In this document: positions 9,707-19,152 of the stretch, piece by piece
How positions within the stretch are numbered: the first letter of the stretch is position 1
How the letters are laid out: every line of letters starts with the position of its first letter
From: Methylobacterium sp. AMS5
GTDB lineage: Bacteria > Pseudomonadota > Alphaproteobacteria > Rhizobiales > Beijerinckiaceae
Direction of reading: 5' to 3'
Assembly (NCBI RefSeq): GCF_001542815.1
Contig: NZ_CP006992.1
Location: 2,857,501-2,921,500, forward strand
DNA: 64,000 nt
Position numbers and translations under genes: made by a program
Notes under the pieces: model-generated
The model's input: the letters and a program-made list of their open reading frames with translations, nothing else
What the model was told of the DNA's origin: nothing
Database searches by the model: none

Positions 9707-10489
9707 TCAGCCCTCCGGCCAGGGGAAGCGGATGTTTCCGTCACGCAGGCCCGCCAGCACCACGTCGATTCCACCGGACTTCACCATCCATTCGAGCCTG
9801 TGGTCGCGATATTCCCGGCGGCGCCCACCCGTCGTGTAGTGATCCGAGGCGGCGGCCATCTTTTCCGCCGCAGCATCGAACTCCGCGAAGGTCGCCGCCG
9901 CGGATGGCCTTTCCCGAACTCGGGCGTGCCAACGGGCGAGCGGTGCGTTGGCCTCCGGCCCCAGGCCATAATGGACCGAGCGGTTGACCATCGGGGCCGC
10001 CGCCGCATCGGCCCAGCCGAAATCGTTTCCGCCGAACCAGTCGGCCGCGCCGAGACGTGCCGTCAGCCACGCCTGAAGCGTGCGGGTCTGCGCCGCCGCC
10101 CGCCTCCGCAGGTGATCGGCCAGGGCGCCGGTGGCGCGGCCGAACCACAGCACTTCGCCAAAACCCCAGTTCACCGCCTCATACTGCGTGTCGCAGACCT
10201 CCTCGGTCAGCCGGGCGAAGGCGCGGGCAGCGGGATCATGGGGTAGAAGCGGCGGATCGGGCCACCGCTCCTCGACATATTCGAGGATCACGGTCGATTC
10301 GAAGATCGAGACATCGCCATCGACCAGCACCGGCACCTCGGTGCGGGGGTTGGCGGCGGCGAAAGGCCCTTCGCTGCGTCCGGTGCCGAAGCTTCCAGGG
10401 ATCTCGGCCGTGAACGGCACGCCCTTCTCGCGCAGCGCGATCTTGATCTTCTGAGCGTAGGACGAGAGCGGGTGCTCGTAGAGCAGCAT
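9707..10489 (-). CDS. glutathione S-transferase family protein, 260 aa
   Basis: An N-terminal thioredoxin-like domain (MLLYEHPLSSYAQKIKIALREKG) carries the cis-proline motif TEVPVLVDG and the glutathione-contacting FESTVILEY (the usual ESxxI element). An all-helical C-terminal domain (about residues 90-220) includes the N-capping segment FGWADAAAAPMV. Family members conjugate or reduce with glutathione; the substrate is unknown. The C-terminus is about 40 residues longer than a typical bacterial GST. Downstream of the DUF882 gene on the same strand by 49 bases, probably one transcript. Confidence 0.9.
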   Translation of the reverse strand: MLLYEHPLSSYAQKIKIALREKGVPFTAEIPGSFGTGRSEGPFAAANPRTEVPVLVDGDVSIFESTVILEYVEERWPDPPLLPHDPAARAFARLTEEVCDTQYEAVNWGFGEVLWFGRATGALADHLRRRAAAQTRTLQAWLTARLGAADWFGGNDFGWADAAAAPMVNRSVHYGLGPEANAPLARWHARVRERPSAAATFAEFDAAAEKMAAASDHYTTGGRRREYRDHRLEWMVKSGGIDVVLAGLRDGNIRFPWPEG

Positions 10490-10538
10490 CGGGAGCCTCG
10501 GTCGGATTCCTCCGAACGTGGCGCGGACGGCTCGGGCG

Positions 10539-12029
10539 TCAACGGGCGCCGGCCGGCCCTTGGGTAGCGGAGCCGGTGAAGCGGGCAGCGGACAACGCCA
10601 TCGGTTCGGCCGAGAAGCGTCCGCCCAGAGCCTCGACCGAGGCGATGTGGAACGCCTCCGCGGGCAGCGCCTCGTCGGGACGCGGACGCGCGAGCGCCAC
10701 GCGGACGAAAGCCGTCGGCGCGGCCGGCTCCGACACACCCTGAACCGCGGCGAAGAACAGGCCGCGGACCTGCTCGCGCGGGTCGGCATCCGCCGGCACC
10801 AGACGCGCCTCGACGGTGGCCGGCTCCGGCAAATCGGTGGCCGTCTCGCTCTCCGCCTGCGCGACGTGAACCATGCCGCCCAGGCCCTCGCCGTTGAGAG
10901 AGGCGAGCTGCACCGGGCGCTGCGGCGGCAGCGGAATGGTGAGGGCGGTCGCGACGACGGCGAATTCCGAGGGACGCCGCGGCGGCAGCGGCGCGACCAC
11001 TGCCTGATCCGCCTCGCCGGTCAGCAATTCCTTCGCCGAGGCGCCGTCCCGGCGCAGGCTCGTCGCGCGCAAGGCCTCGGAGGCGGCCGGCGCGGCATAG
11101 GCCATCGCCGCTGTCCCATCGGTCGGATCGGCGCTGGCGACCGCGATGCTCGGCTTGGCCCGAGCCTTGGACGGCATGGCGGCGCTGGCGAGTGCGGCCG
11201 GCGGCGCGTCGGTCCCGCCGCTGCCGCCGAAGAGCGAGGCGAAGAAGCCTTTGAGCCCCGGCCCCTCGCCGACCTCGTCGGCGCTGGCAAGTGCCGTGTA
11301 GCCCAGCACCGTGCCGCCGCGGGACAGGATTTCGGCGCGAGCCTCCTCATAGCGGGCGAGCGGCTTGCCGTCGGCGGGAAGGTGGACGGTCTTGCCGTCC
11401 GGGAACAGGCGGGCGAGCTGGTCGTGGCTCATGCGCGGCCAGGATCGAACCGAGCCGACATCGAGATGCACGAAGGGCGAGCCGGAGCGGGGATACCAGC
11501 CGACGCCGCCGCGCTGCATCCGCATGCCGACCGCGCGGATCTGGTCGATCGAGGCGTCGGTCATGAAGAAATCCATGGCCTTGCCGAGCATGTGCTGGCT
11601 GGTGTCGGCGACGCCTGAGGAACGGCGGCGCAGCATGCCATTGGTCTTCGGGCTGCGGTAGCCGCAGACGATACGCAGCGGCGCGGTCGAGCCGACGGAG
11701 CGCTGCGCCTCCCACACCACGTCGAACAGGCGCGGGTCCATTTTGACCGATTCGTTCTCGCGCCAGTCGCGCATGAGCCAGTTGATCTGGTCGAGGGCGG
11801 CGCGGTCGTAGCGTCCATCGCGTTTGAAGGTGACGTTCAGCGTCTCTCCCGTGTGCTCGTGCACCATGGAAAGGCTGCGGGTGTCGCCGTTGGCGACCGC
11901 GTCCTGGGTCTCGACCGTGCCGGCGACGAGCAGGGCGGCCATCGCGCCGGCGGCGGAAGCAAGGCGCTTCAGGCGTGGGGAGGGCGAAGTGCGGTTCGAG
12001 GACAGGCCGTCCCGGATCGTGCGCAGCAT
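10539..12029 (-). CDS. DUF882/M15-like exported peptidoglycan protein, 496 aa
   Basis: After a Tat- or Sec-like signal (MLRTIRDGLSSNRT... then AAGAMAALLVAG), the domain at about residues 65-215 is DUF882, related to M15 D,D-peptidases (E. coli YcbK/MepK group). Likely zinc ligands are visible: His and Asp in SQHMLGKAMDF and His in SPFVHLDVG, with VCGYRSPKTN before them. The rest is a proline/alanine-rich tail with repeated PLPPRRP-type motifs and no recognisable domain. A role in cutting peptidoglycan cross-links is inferred, supported by the neighbouring L,D-transpeptidase gene. The frame is open to 12128, but the 12029 start precedes the signal. Confidence 0.85.
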   Translation of the reverse strand: MLRTIRDGLSSNRTSPSPRLKRLASAAGAMAALLVAGTVETQDAVANGDTRSLSMVHEHTGETLNVTFKRDGRYDRAALDQINWLMRDWRENESVKMDPRLFDVVWEAQRSVGSTAPLRIVCGYRSPKTNGMLRRRSSGVADTSQHMLGKAMDFFMTDASIDQIRAVGMRMQRGGVGWYPRSGSPFVHLDVGSVRSWPRMSHDQLARLFPDGKTVHLPADGKPLARYEEARAEILSRGGTVLGYTALASADEVGEGPGLKGFFASLFGGSGGTDAPPAALASAAMPSKARAKPSIAVASADPTDGTAAMAYAAPAASEALRATSLRRDGASAKELLTGEADQAVVAPLPPRRPSEFAVVATALTIPLPPQRPVQLASLNGEGLGGMVHVAQAESETATDLPEPATVEARLVPADADPREQVRGLFFAAVQGVSEPAAPTAFVRVALARPRPDEALPAEAFHIASVEALGGRFSAEPMALSAARFTGSATQGPAGAR

Positions 12030-12127
12030 GGTCCTCACCCCACGAAACGGCGCGGCATCGGCGATGCCGCGAGGCGCAAGGATGGCCGAGGACCGGAAAG
12101 GCGGGTCGTCGGGGCCCGTGCTGCTCA

Positions 12128-12144
12128 CCGTCTTTCAAAGACGG
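12128..12144. promoter_or_regulatory. short perfect palindrome upstream of the DUF882 gene
   Basis: CCGTCTTT and AAAGACGG are exact inverse complements around one C. It sits about 100 bases upstream of the DUF882 start in the gap after the L,D-transpeptidase gene, next to an A-run. It could be an operator or a tight hairpin; nothing more can be said. Confidence 0.3.
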
Positions 12145-12264
12145 CTACGGGCCAACCGTGGCAAAAAAGAGCCTTACAAGAGCCAAGCGTGATCTCGGGC
12201 CCGCGCTGTCCCCAGCCGAGTGACGGTGCCCGTAACCCAGTGGGGATGAAGCGCGACCGGCGGC

Positions 12265-14205
12265 CTACCAGTAGCTGCGCGGCGGATACGCGTAGCTCGG
12301 GGCGCTCTCCGGCTCGCCGAACATGTCCGACGAACGGCGGGGGGCGGCGCGGCGCTCGCTGCGCACCGCCTCGCGCGCCACGGCCTGGCGCGGGGCTGAG
12401 CGAGCGGCCTCGGCACTCGTGCGCTTCTCCTTCGCAGGCCCCCTCGCCACGGCATCCGGGCGGGCGGCGAGCCCCAGCGCGACCTTCATCGGCCCATCGT
12501 AGCCATAGAGGTCCGGCAGGGTGCGGTAGGAGCCGAGATCGTCCACTTCCGCCGTGAAGTAGGCGAGGTGCACCGGCAGCTTCTCGGGCAGGCGCAGCGT
12601 CCGCTCGCCCTTGCCGATCAGCTTCTTGAGGCGCTCCTGCGTCCAGTTCGGCAGCACCGCGTCGGCGAAACGGAACGGGTCGTCCACGCGCACGCAGCCG
12701 TGGCTGAAGGCGCGGGTCGAGGCGGAGAACAGCGAGCGGTTCGGGGTATCGTGCAGGTAGACCGCGTGCTGGTTGGGGAACATGAACTTGATGAAGCCGA
12801 GTGCGTTCCGCTCGCCCGGCGGCTGGCGCAGGGAGATGTTGCCGCCCCGGCGCACCACCTCGAACCCGGCGGTGCGGCCCGAGGCCAGCATCTGCTTCAG
12901 GATCGAGGGCGGCACGTACCAGGACGGGTTGACGACGGCGTATTCCATCATCCCCGAGAAGGTCGGCGTCGGGCTCGTCGGCTTGCCGACGATGACCCGG
13001 GTTTCGTCGCGCAAGCGCCCGTCGCGAAACACCTTCAGCTTGAATTCGGGCACGTTCACGAAAACGTAGTTCGGCCCGAGTTCGGGCGGCAGCCAGCGCC
13101 AGCGCTCCATGTTGACGAGGAGGTCGGCCTCGCTCGCGCTCGTCTTCGGCACGCTCGCATCGGCGAGTGCCGCGACGGTGGCGCGGGTGAGCGTCCCGCT
13201 CGCCGGGAGGCCACGGCTGCGCTGGAAGTTCTTGACGGCATCGGCGACGGAGCGGTCGTAGGCATCCGCCTCGCCCGGCGCTGAATCGAGGGTGCCGGCG
13301 GCGCTCGCGTCGAGGCCGAAGCGGCTGCGCAGCAACGGCACGCGGGGGTCGCTCATCCCGAGCTTGAGCACAGGCCCGTCGGGAAGCTTGACGCTCGGCG
13401 CCCCTTGCGTCCGGCCTGCACGCAGGCCGGCGAGGCGCTTCTTCAGGGCGAGGTAGCCGGGCTGGCGCGGATTGTAGCTCTGCAGCACCTCTCCGGCCCC
13501 CGCGCCCGAAGCGGCGAGACGGGTCAGCACCGTGTCGGCCGGCGGCAGGTCGAGGGTGGGCGTGATGAGCCTCGAGATCGCCGCCGGGTTCACCCGTCCG
13601 CCGCGGGCGTCGCGGGCGTAAAGGGCGAGCGCGGCCGAGAGCTTGAGGTCGGCCTCGGCGATCTCCGCATCCGTGTCCGGGCGGCTGAGCTTGCCCACCA
13701 CCGGAACGGGATAGGCATTCGGATCGAGCCCGTCCTCGCCCGCTTCTCGCAGGCGGGCGATCGCCGCATGGGCGGCGGCATTGAAGGCCCGGTTCTCGAT
13801 CCAGACCGGCTTGAAGTTGCCGAGCGCGTAGAAGGCCTGGATCGCCTCGCGGTCCTTGCCGGTCAGCCGTTGCAGCAACGGCGCGGTGTCGTTGAGGCGC
13901 GCATAGAGTGCGGCCGGAAGCGGCTCGCTCGGCGCGACCGGGGCCGGTGGCCCTTCGGCCGCGGGGGCCGGCTCTGCGGAGGGCGCAGGCGCATCGGCGG
14001 TCGATGCCGCGCCGTCGGAGGCGTCGGGCGTGACCACCGGCTCGCTGGCAATATCGACGGCGGCCTTACGGATCACGACGCCTGACTCCGTCGCGGCAGG
14101 CGCTTCCTCGGCACGGGCCGGGGCTTGGCTGAAAGCGAGGAGGGCTGCCAGCGCGACGGACAGAGTCCGCGCGATGCCCGTTCCGGCTTCCGATGCAGCG
14201 CGCAT
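12265..14205 (-). CDS. YcbB-type L,D-transpeptidase, 646 aa
   Basis: Forms 3-3 cross-links (or attaches proteins) in periplasmic peptidoglycan. A signal peptide ends near APARA, followed by an Ala/Pro-rich linker to about residue 100. The scaffold domain (DTAPLLQRLTGKDREAIQAFY) is next, then a peptidoglycan-binding domain (YDRSVADAVKNFQRSRGLPA). The catalytic YkuD domain follows, with HDTPNRSLF and the SHGCVRVDDP active-site motif (Cys nucleophile, His). The C-terminus is a basic disordered tail. Length and order match E. coli YcbB/LdtD. GGGAG lies 8 bases before the ATG. Confidence 0.93.
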   Translation of the reverse strand: MRAASEAGTGIARTLSVALAALLAFSQAPARAEEAPAATESGVVIRKAAVDIASEPVVTPDASDGAASTADAPAPSAEPAPAAEGPPAPVAPSEPLPAALYARLNDTAPLLQRLTGKDREAIQAFYALGNFKPVWIENRAFNAAAHAAIARLREAGEDGLDPNAYPVPVVGKLSRPDTDAEIAEADLKLSAALALYARDARGGRVNPAAISRLITPTLDLPPADTVLTRLAASGAGAGEVLQSYNPRQPGYLALKKRLAGLRAGRTQGAPSVKLPDGPVLKLGMSDPRVPLLRSRFGLDASAAGTLDSAPGEADAYDRSVADAVKNFQRSRGLPASGTLTRATVAALADASVPKTSASEADLLVNMERWRWLPPELGPNYVFVNVPEFKLKVFRDGRLRDETRVIVGKPTSPTPTFSGMMEYAVVNPSWYVPPSILKQMLASGRTAGFEVVRRGGNISLRQPPGERNALGFIKFMFPNQHAVYLHDTPNRSLFSASTRAFSHGCVRVDDPFRFADAVLPNWTQERLKKLIGKGERTLRLPEKLPVHLAYFTAEVDDLGSYRTLPDLYGYDGPMKVALGLAARPDAVARGPAKEKRTSAEAARSAPRQAVAREAVRSERRAAPRRSSDMFGEPESAPSYAYPPRSYW

Positions 14206-14332
14206 GTCGGCAACTCCCTGGATACGGCCGAGAATGCCGCAGCTCTGCTTAAAGATCATCGACCGAAGCACGGCCGTGCGCAACCACACGACCACATGCC
14301 AAGGCCAGGCCGGAACCTGAAGGCGAATAGCC

Positions 14333-14383
14333 GAGGCAAGCGCATCGTCGTTGATATCGGATCGAAGACGATGCGCGTGCCTC
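14333..14383. repeat. long inverted repeat with GCATCGTC core
   Basis: A 17-base arm, GAGGCAAGCGCATCGTC (14333-14349), is matched at 16 of 17 positions by the inverse complement of 14367-14383, with a 17-base loop. TTGTTTT follows on the plus strand. It lies between two minus-strand genes and next to another member of the same palindrome family. Confidence 0.7.
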
Positions 14384-14391
14384 TTGTTTTC

Positions 14392-14432
14392 GCATCGTCC
14401 TGAAAGCCGGCGACCCCCTTTCGGGACGATGC
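14392..14432. repeat. palindromic repeat element, GCATCGTC family (copy 2)
   Basis: GCATCGTCC pairs with GGACGATGC and GAAAG with CTTTC. The centre contains GGCGACC, as in the copy at 6452-6497. It begins 20 bases past the stop of the response-regulator gene and may act as its 3' hairpin. Confidence 0.7.
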
Positions 14433-14452
14433 TTCGAACGAGGGTTCGGGCC

Positions 14453-15943
<1,491 letters not shown>

Positions 15944-16271
15944 GCGGGGCGCCTCGCTTTCCGCTCGAGCCGGCCGCGAGCCGACCCGGCCTCCAAGAGG
16001 AGACCAGCGGCGCATGGCGGCGGCTGTTTCGTTTCGAGGCACAGGGTCGCCCAAGAGCGTAAAGCGCCGCTTAACGACGCTCGAATTTAGCCCGCACGGC
16101 GCTTCCAACGACATGACGGCGCATCGAGGGGCGCGTTCCGTCGGCGCTCACGGAGCCGGGATTGCGCAGCGCGGTTGATCGTGACGGTCCTGCGCTCGAT
16201 ATCTGACCCTGGCCGCGCTGGCGCGCCCGATGCCGAAGCGGCGGTCCACCACGTCGAGGAAACAGCACATC
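15944..16271. other. divergent intergenic region, response regulator / oligoendopeptidase
   Basis: 328 bases without a convincing gene. It must contain the promoters of both flanking genes. The only recognisable signals are GAGG before the left gene and GAGGAAAC before the right gene. No sigma-54 type promoter was seen. Confidence 0.45.
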
Positions 16272-18149
16272 ATGTCGAGCCGAGCCGTTTTCGCCGCCCT
16301 GTCGCCGGACTTGCCGAGAGGGGCCGAGGAACTCGCGGCGGTGCGCGGCGCGCTGCAGGCGGCCGATCTCGGCGTGCTGCCGGAATGGGACCTCACCGAC
16401 CTCTATCCGAGCATGGACGCGCCGGCCTTCCGCGACGATCTCGACCGGGCCGAGGCCGAGAGCCGGGTTTTCGCCGAACGCTACGCGGGCCGAATCGCCG
16501 AGATCGCGGCCGGGCCGGATGCCTCGTCCATCCTCGGCGAGGCGGTGCGGACCTTCGAGCGGATCGAGGATCTGATGGGGCGGCTGATGTCCTATGCCGG
16601 TCTCGTCTATTCCGGCGACACGACGGACGAGACCCGCGCCAAGTTCTACGGCGACACCCGCGAGCGGCTGACCACGGCCTCGGGCGACCTGCTGTTCTTC
16701 GGCCTTGAGTTGAACCGCGTCGAGGATGCGGTGCTCGACGCGGCGATGACGGACGGGCCGCTGGCCCATTACCGGCCCTGGATCGAGGATCTGCGGCGCG
16801 AGAAGCCGCACCAGCTCGACGACCGCACGGAGAAGCTGTTCCTCGACAAGTCGGTGACCTCGAACGCCGCCTGGGACCGGCTGTTCAACGAGACGATCGC
16901 CTCGCTCCGCTTCTCGGTTCAGGGCGAGCGCCTGACGCTGGAGCCGACGCTCAACAAGCTTCAGGACTCGGACGGGGCGGTGCGCCAGGAGGCGGCGCAG
17001 GCGCTCGGCGAGACCCTGCGGGCGAATCTGCGCATCTTCACGCTGATCACCAACACGCTGGCCAAGGACAAGGAGATCTCCGACCGCTGGCGCGGCTTCA
17101 AGGACGTGGCCGATGCACGCCACCTCTCGAATCGCGTCGAGCCGGAGGTCGTGGCCGCCATGGTCGAGGCCGTGCGCGCGGCCTATCCGCGGCTCTCGCA
17201 CCGCTACTACCGGCTCAAGGCCAAGTGGTTCGGTGTCGAGGCGCTGCCCTATTGGGACCGCAACGCGCCGCTGCCGAAGGTCGAGCAACGCACGATTCCC
17301 TGGGCCCAGGCCCGCGACACGGTGCTGGAGGCCTACGACGCCTTCTCACCGGATATGGCCGGCATCGCCAAAAAGTTCTTCGACGGCGGCTGGATCGATG
17401 CGCCGACCCGGCCCGGCAAGGCGCCCGGCGCCTTCGCGCATCCGACCGTGCCCTCCGCCCACCCCTACGTGCTGGTGAATTACCAGGGCAAGCCGCGCGA
17501 CGTGATGACCCTCGCGCACGAACTTGGCCACGGTGTGCATCAGGTGCTCGCCGCCCCGAACGGTGCTCTGATGGCGCCGACCCCGCTGACGCTGGCGGAG
17601 ACCGCGAGCGTCTTCGGCGAGATGCTGACCTTCCGGCGGCTGCTGGGCCAGACCACGGACCCGACCCAGCGCCGGGCGATGCTCGCGGCCAAGGTCGAGG
17701 ACATGATCAACACGGTGGTGCGCCAGATCGCGTTCTACTCGTTCGAGCGGAAGGTCCACCTCGCCCGCGCCAAGGGCGAGCTGACGGCCGAGCAGATCAA
17801 CGAACTCTGGATGTCGGTGCAGTCGGAAAGCCTCGGCCCGGCGATCACCCTCGATAAGGGCTACGAGCCGTTCTGGGCCTACATCCCGCACTTCATCCAC
17901 TCGCCGTTCTACGTCTACGCCTACGCGTTCGGCGATTGTCTCGTGAACTCGCTCTACGGCGTCTACGCCCGCGCCGAGCCCGGCTTCGTCGAGCGCTACT
18001 TCGCCCTGCTCTCGGCAGGCGGCTCGAAGCCCTATGGCGAATTGCTGGAGCCGTTCGGGCTCGACGCCAGCGATCCGGGCTTCTGGCAGATCGGCCTCGG
18101 GATGATCGAGGGGATGATCGCGGAGCTGGAGGCGATGGAAGAGAAATAG
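16272..18149 (+). CDS. pepF: M3-family oligoendopeptidase F, 625 aa
   Basis: A cytoplasmic zinc metallopeptidase that cuts short peptides. The HExxH zinc motif is in TLAHELGHGVHQ, with the third ligand Glu in LTLAETASVFGEM downstream. The surrounding order (KVEQRTIPWAQARDTVLEAY, PHFIHSPFYVYAYAFG) is that of the PepF/M3B clade, and the length fits. The ATG at 16272 has GAGGAAAC upstream and is preferred to the in-frame start 42 bases earlier. Peptide recycling is the likely job. Confidence 0.92.
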   Translation: MSSRAVFAALSPDLPRGAEELAAVRGALQAADLGVLPEWDLTDLYPSMDAPAFRDDLDRAEAESRVFAERYAGRIAEIAAGPDASSILGEAVRTFERIEDLMGRLMSYAGLVYSGDTTDETRAKFYGDTRERLTTASGDLLFFGLELNRVEDAVLDAAMTDGPLAHYRPWIEDLRREKPHQLDDRTEKLFLDKSVTSNAAWDRLFNETIASLRFSVQGERLTLEPTLNKLQDSDGAVRQEAAQALGETLRANLRIFTLITNTLAKDKEISDRWRGFKDVADARHLSNRVEPEVVAAMVEAVRAAYPRLSHRYYRLKAKWFGVEALPYWDRNAPLPKVEQRTIPWAQARDTVLEAYDAFSPDMAGIAKKFFDGGWIDAPTRPGKAPGAFAHPTVPSAHPYVLVNYQGKPRDVMTLAHELGHGVHQVLAAPNGALMAPTPLTLAETASVFGEMLTFRRLLGQTTDPTQRRAMLAAKVEDMINTVVRQIAFYSFERKVHLARAKGELTAEQINELWMSVQSESLGPAITLDKGYEPFWAYIPHFIHSPFYVYAYAFGDCLVNSLYGVYARAEPGFVERYFALLSAGGSKPYGELLEPFGLDASDPGFWQIGLGMIEGMIAELEAMEEK

Positions 18150-18167
18150 ATCCACTACATAGCACAG

Positions 18168-18195
18168 CGCAACGTTGACTGAATTCAGCGTTGCG
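18168..18195. promoter_or_regulatory. dyad operator / promoter of the toxin-antitoxin module
   Basis: CGCAACGTTGA (18168-18178) and TCAGCGTTGCG (18185-18195) are inverse complements at 10 of 11 positions, with a six-base spacer. A -35-like TTGACT (18175-18180) is embedded in the dyad, so a bound repressor would block RNA polymerase. It lies 31 bases before the antitoxin start, the usual place for autoregulation of a toxin-antitoxin operon. No good -10 was identified. Confidence 0.6.
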
Positions 18196-18226
18196 GGCGA
18201 TCTCTGTGCCTCCATAGGGGGTCCAC

Positions 18227-18652
18227 ATGAATGCCAGTCACGCTGCATTTTTCGAACGGCCGGATGCTCGTCCCATCAGGGACGTTCTGAGCCGTCCGGA
18301 GATGCTTCCGCAATATGAGTTGCTCAGCAGGCTCGAGATCCCGGCGGTCCAGGCGGCTGTTTGGGAGATCGAGCCGATTATCGAAAAGCTCGATCCCGAC
18401 ATTCGGAATTATGCGATTCAGTCTGCTGGGGCACTGATCGGTGATCTTCTGACGGCCCGCGGGTTTCGGATTGCCCGGGATGCCCGTGGCGAGAAGCGCC
18501 GCGGACGCGTGCGGAAAGCACGGTTCGTGAAATCCGGCACGATCTGGGAGCTTCCTGCGGAGCCGGATAGCGGCCATCGTGACAAGGTCGCCAAGATCAT
18601 GGAAGATGTCATGGTCCGCTACCGGTCAACGCTGACCGAGTTGGCGAAGTGA
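18227..18652 (+). CDS. putative antitoxin partner of Doc, 141 aa, family not recognised
   Basis: AGGGGG precedes the ATG. The 4-base overlap of its stop with the Doc start, the upstream dyad operator and the gene order are those of an antitoxin. The sequence is not an obvious Phd/YefM protein. It has a helical N-terminal half (LEIPAVQAAVWEIEPIIEKL) and a basic central segment (RDARGEKRRGRVRKARFV) that could contact DNA. An acidic C-terminal helix follows (HRDKVAKIMEDVMVRY). The antitoxin function is inferred from context. If correct, the DNA-binding and toxin-binding parts cannot be assigned by the usual Phd pattern. Confidence 0.65.
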   Translation: MNASHAAFFERPDARPIRDVLSRPEMLPQYELLSRLEIPAVQAAVWEIEPIIEKLDPDIRNYAIQSAGALIGDLLTARGFRIARDARGEKRRGRVRKARFVKSGTIWELPAEPDSGHRDKVAKIMEDVMVRYRSTLTELAK

Positions 18653-19136
18653 GCGCAGATCTCGAGGTATCGGACGCTGCCGAGCCCGAGTGGCTGACGG
18701 TCGAGGACGTGGAGGACGCCCACGCCCGTCAGCGTCGGATCTTCGGCGGAGCGGCGGGACTTCGTGATCGGGGGGCTCTCGAGTCGTTCGTCGGACGGCC
18801 GATCAACCGTTGGCGATACGAGCAAGCAGAACTTGCCGAGCTGGCGGCTGCCTACGCCTTCGGTGTCATCCGTAATCACCTCTTCATGGACGGCAACAAG
18901 CGGGCCGGTTTCATGGCGATGACGGGTTTCTGTTGCTGAACGAAATCCCTTTCGAGCCGGACCCGGCAGAGGCGACGGCCATCATCCTCGGCCTCGCCGC
19001 GGGCGAGATCGATGAATCCGGCCTGACCCGCTGGATCGCGACAACTGGCCGAAAGCGTAGCGCGGCCCGCGGCGCGCCGTCCCAGCGCCCTGGGCGCGAA
19101 CCCCGGCAGCGCCTATCTCCGGTCGAGTCCCGATAG
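18649..19136 (+). CDS. doc: Doc/Fic-family toxin, split into two frames at a -1 slippery site
   Basis: Doc toxins are Fic-fold kinases that inactivate EF-Tu. The GTG start overlaps the antitoxin stop (GTGA). The first frame, 96 codons to a TGA at 18937-18939, has the full Fic motif HLFMDGNKR (residues 77-85). The expected C-terminal helices (LLLNEIPFEPDPAEATAIIL and GEIDESGLTRWI) continue in the -1 frame to 19136. The switch point coincides with the heptamer GGGTTTC read as G GGT TTC. A -1 slip there gives MTGF-LLLNE, exactly the family pattern, in a 162-residue protein. Either programmed frameshifting or a one-base deletion (or sequencing error) explains it; without a shift the toxin is truncated. 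Confidence 0.75.
18924..18930 (+). promoter_or_regulatory. canonical -1 slippery heptamer GGGTTTC in the Doc gene
   Basis: X XXY YYZ pattern with X=G, Y=T, Z=C in the correct phase (codons GGT TTC in frame 0). Ten bases later CGAAA/TTTCG can form a small 5-bp hairpin (18941-18954). No strong internal Shine-Dalgarno was seen upstream. Position and phase are direct observations; function is inferred. Confidence 0.5.
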
Positions 19137-19152
19137 GAATCGATCCGAATCC

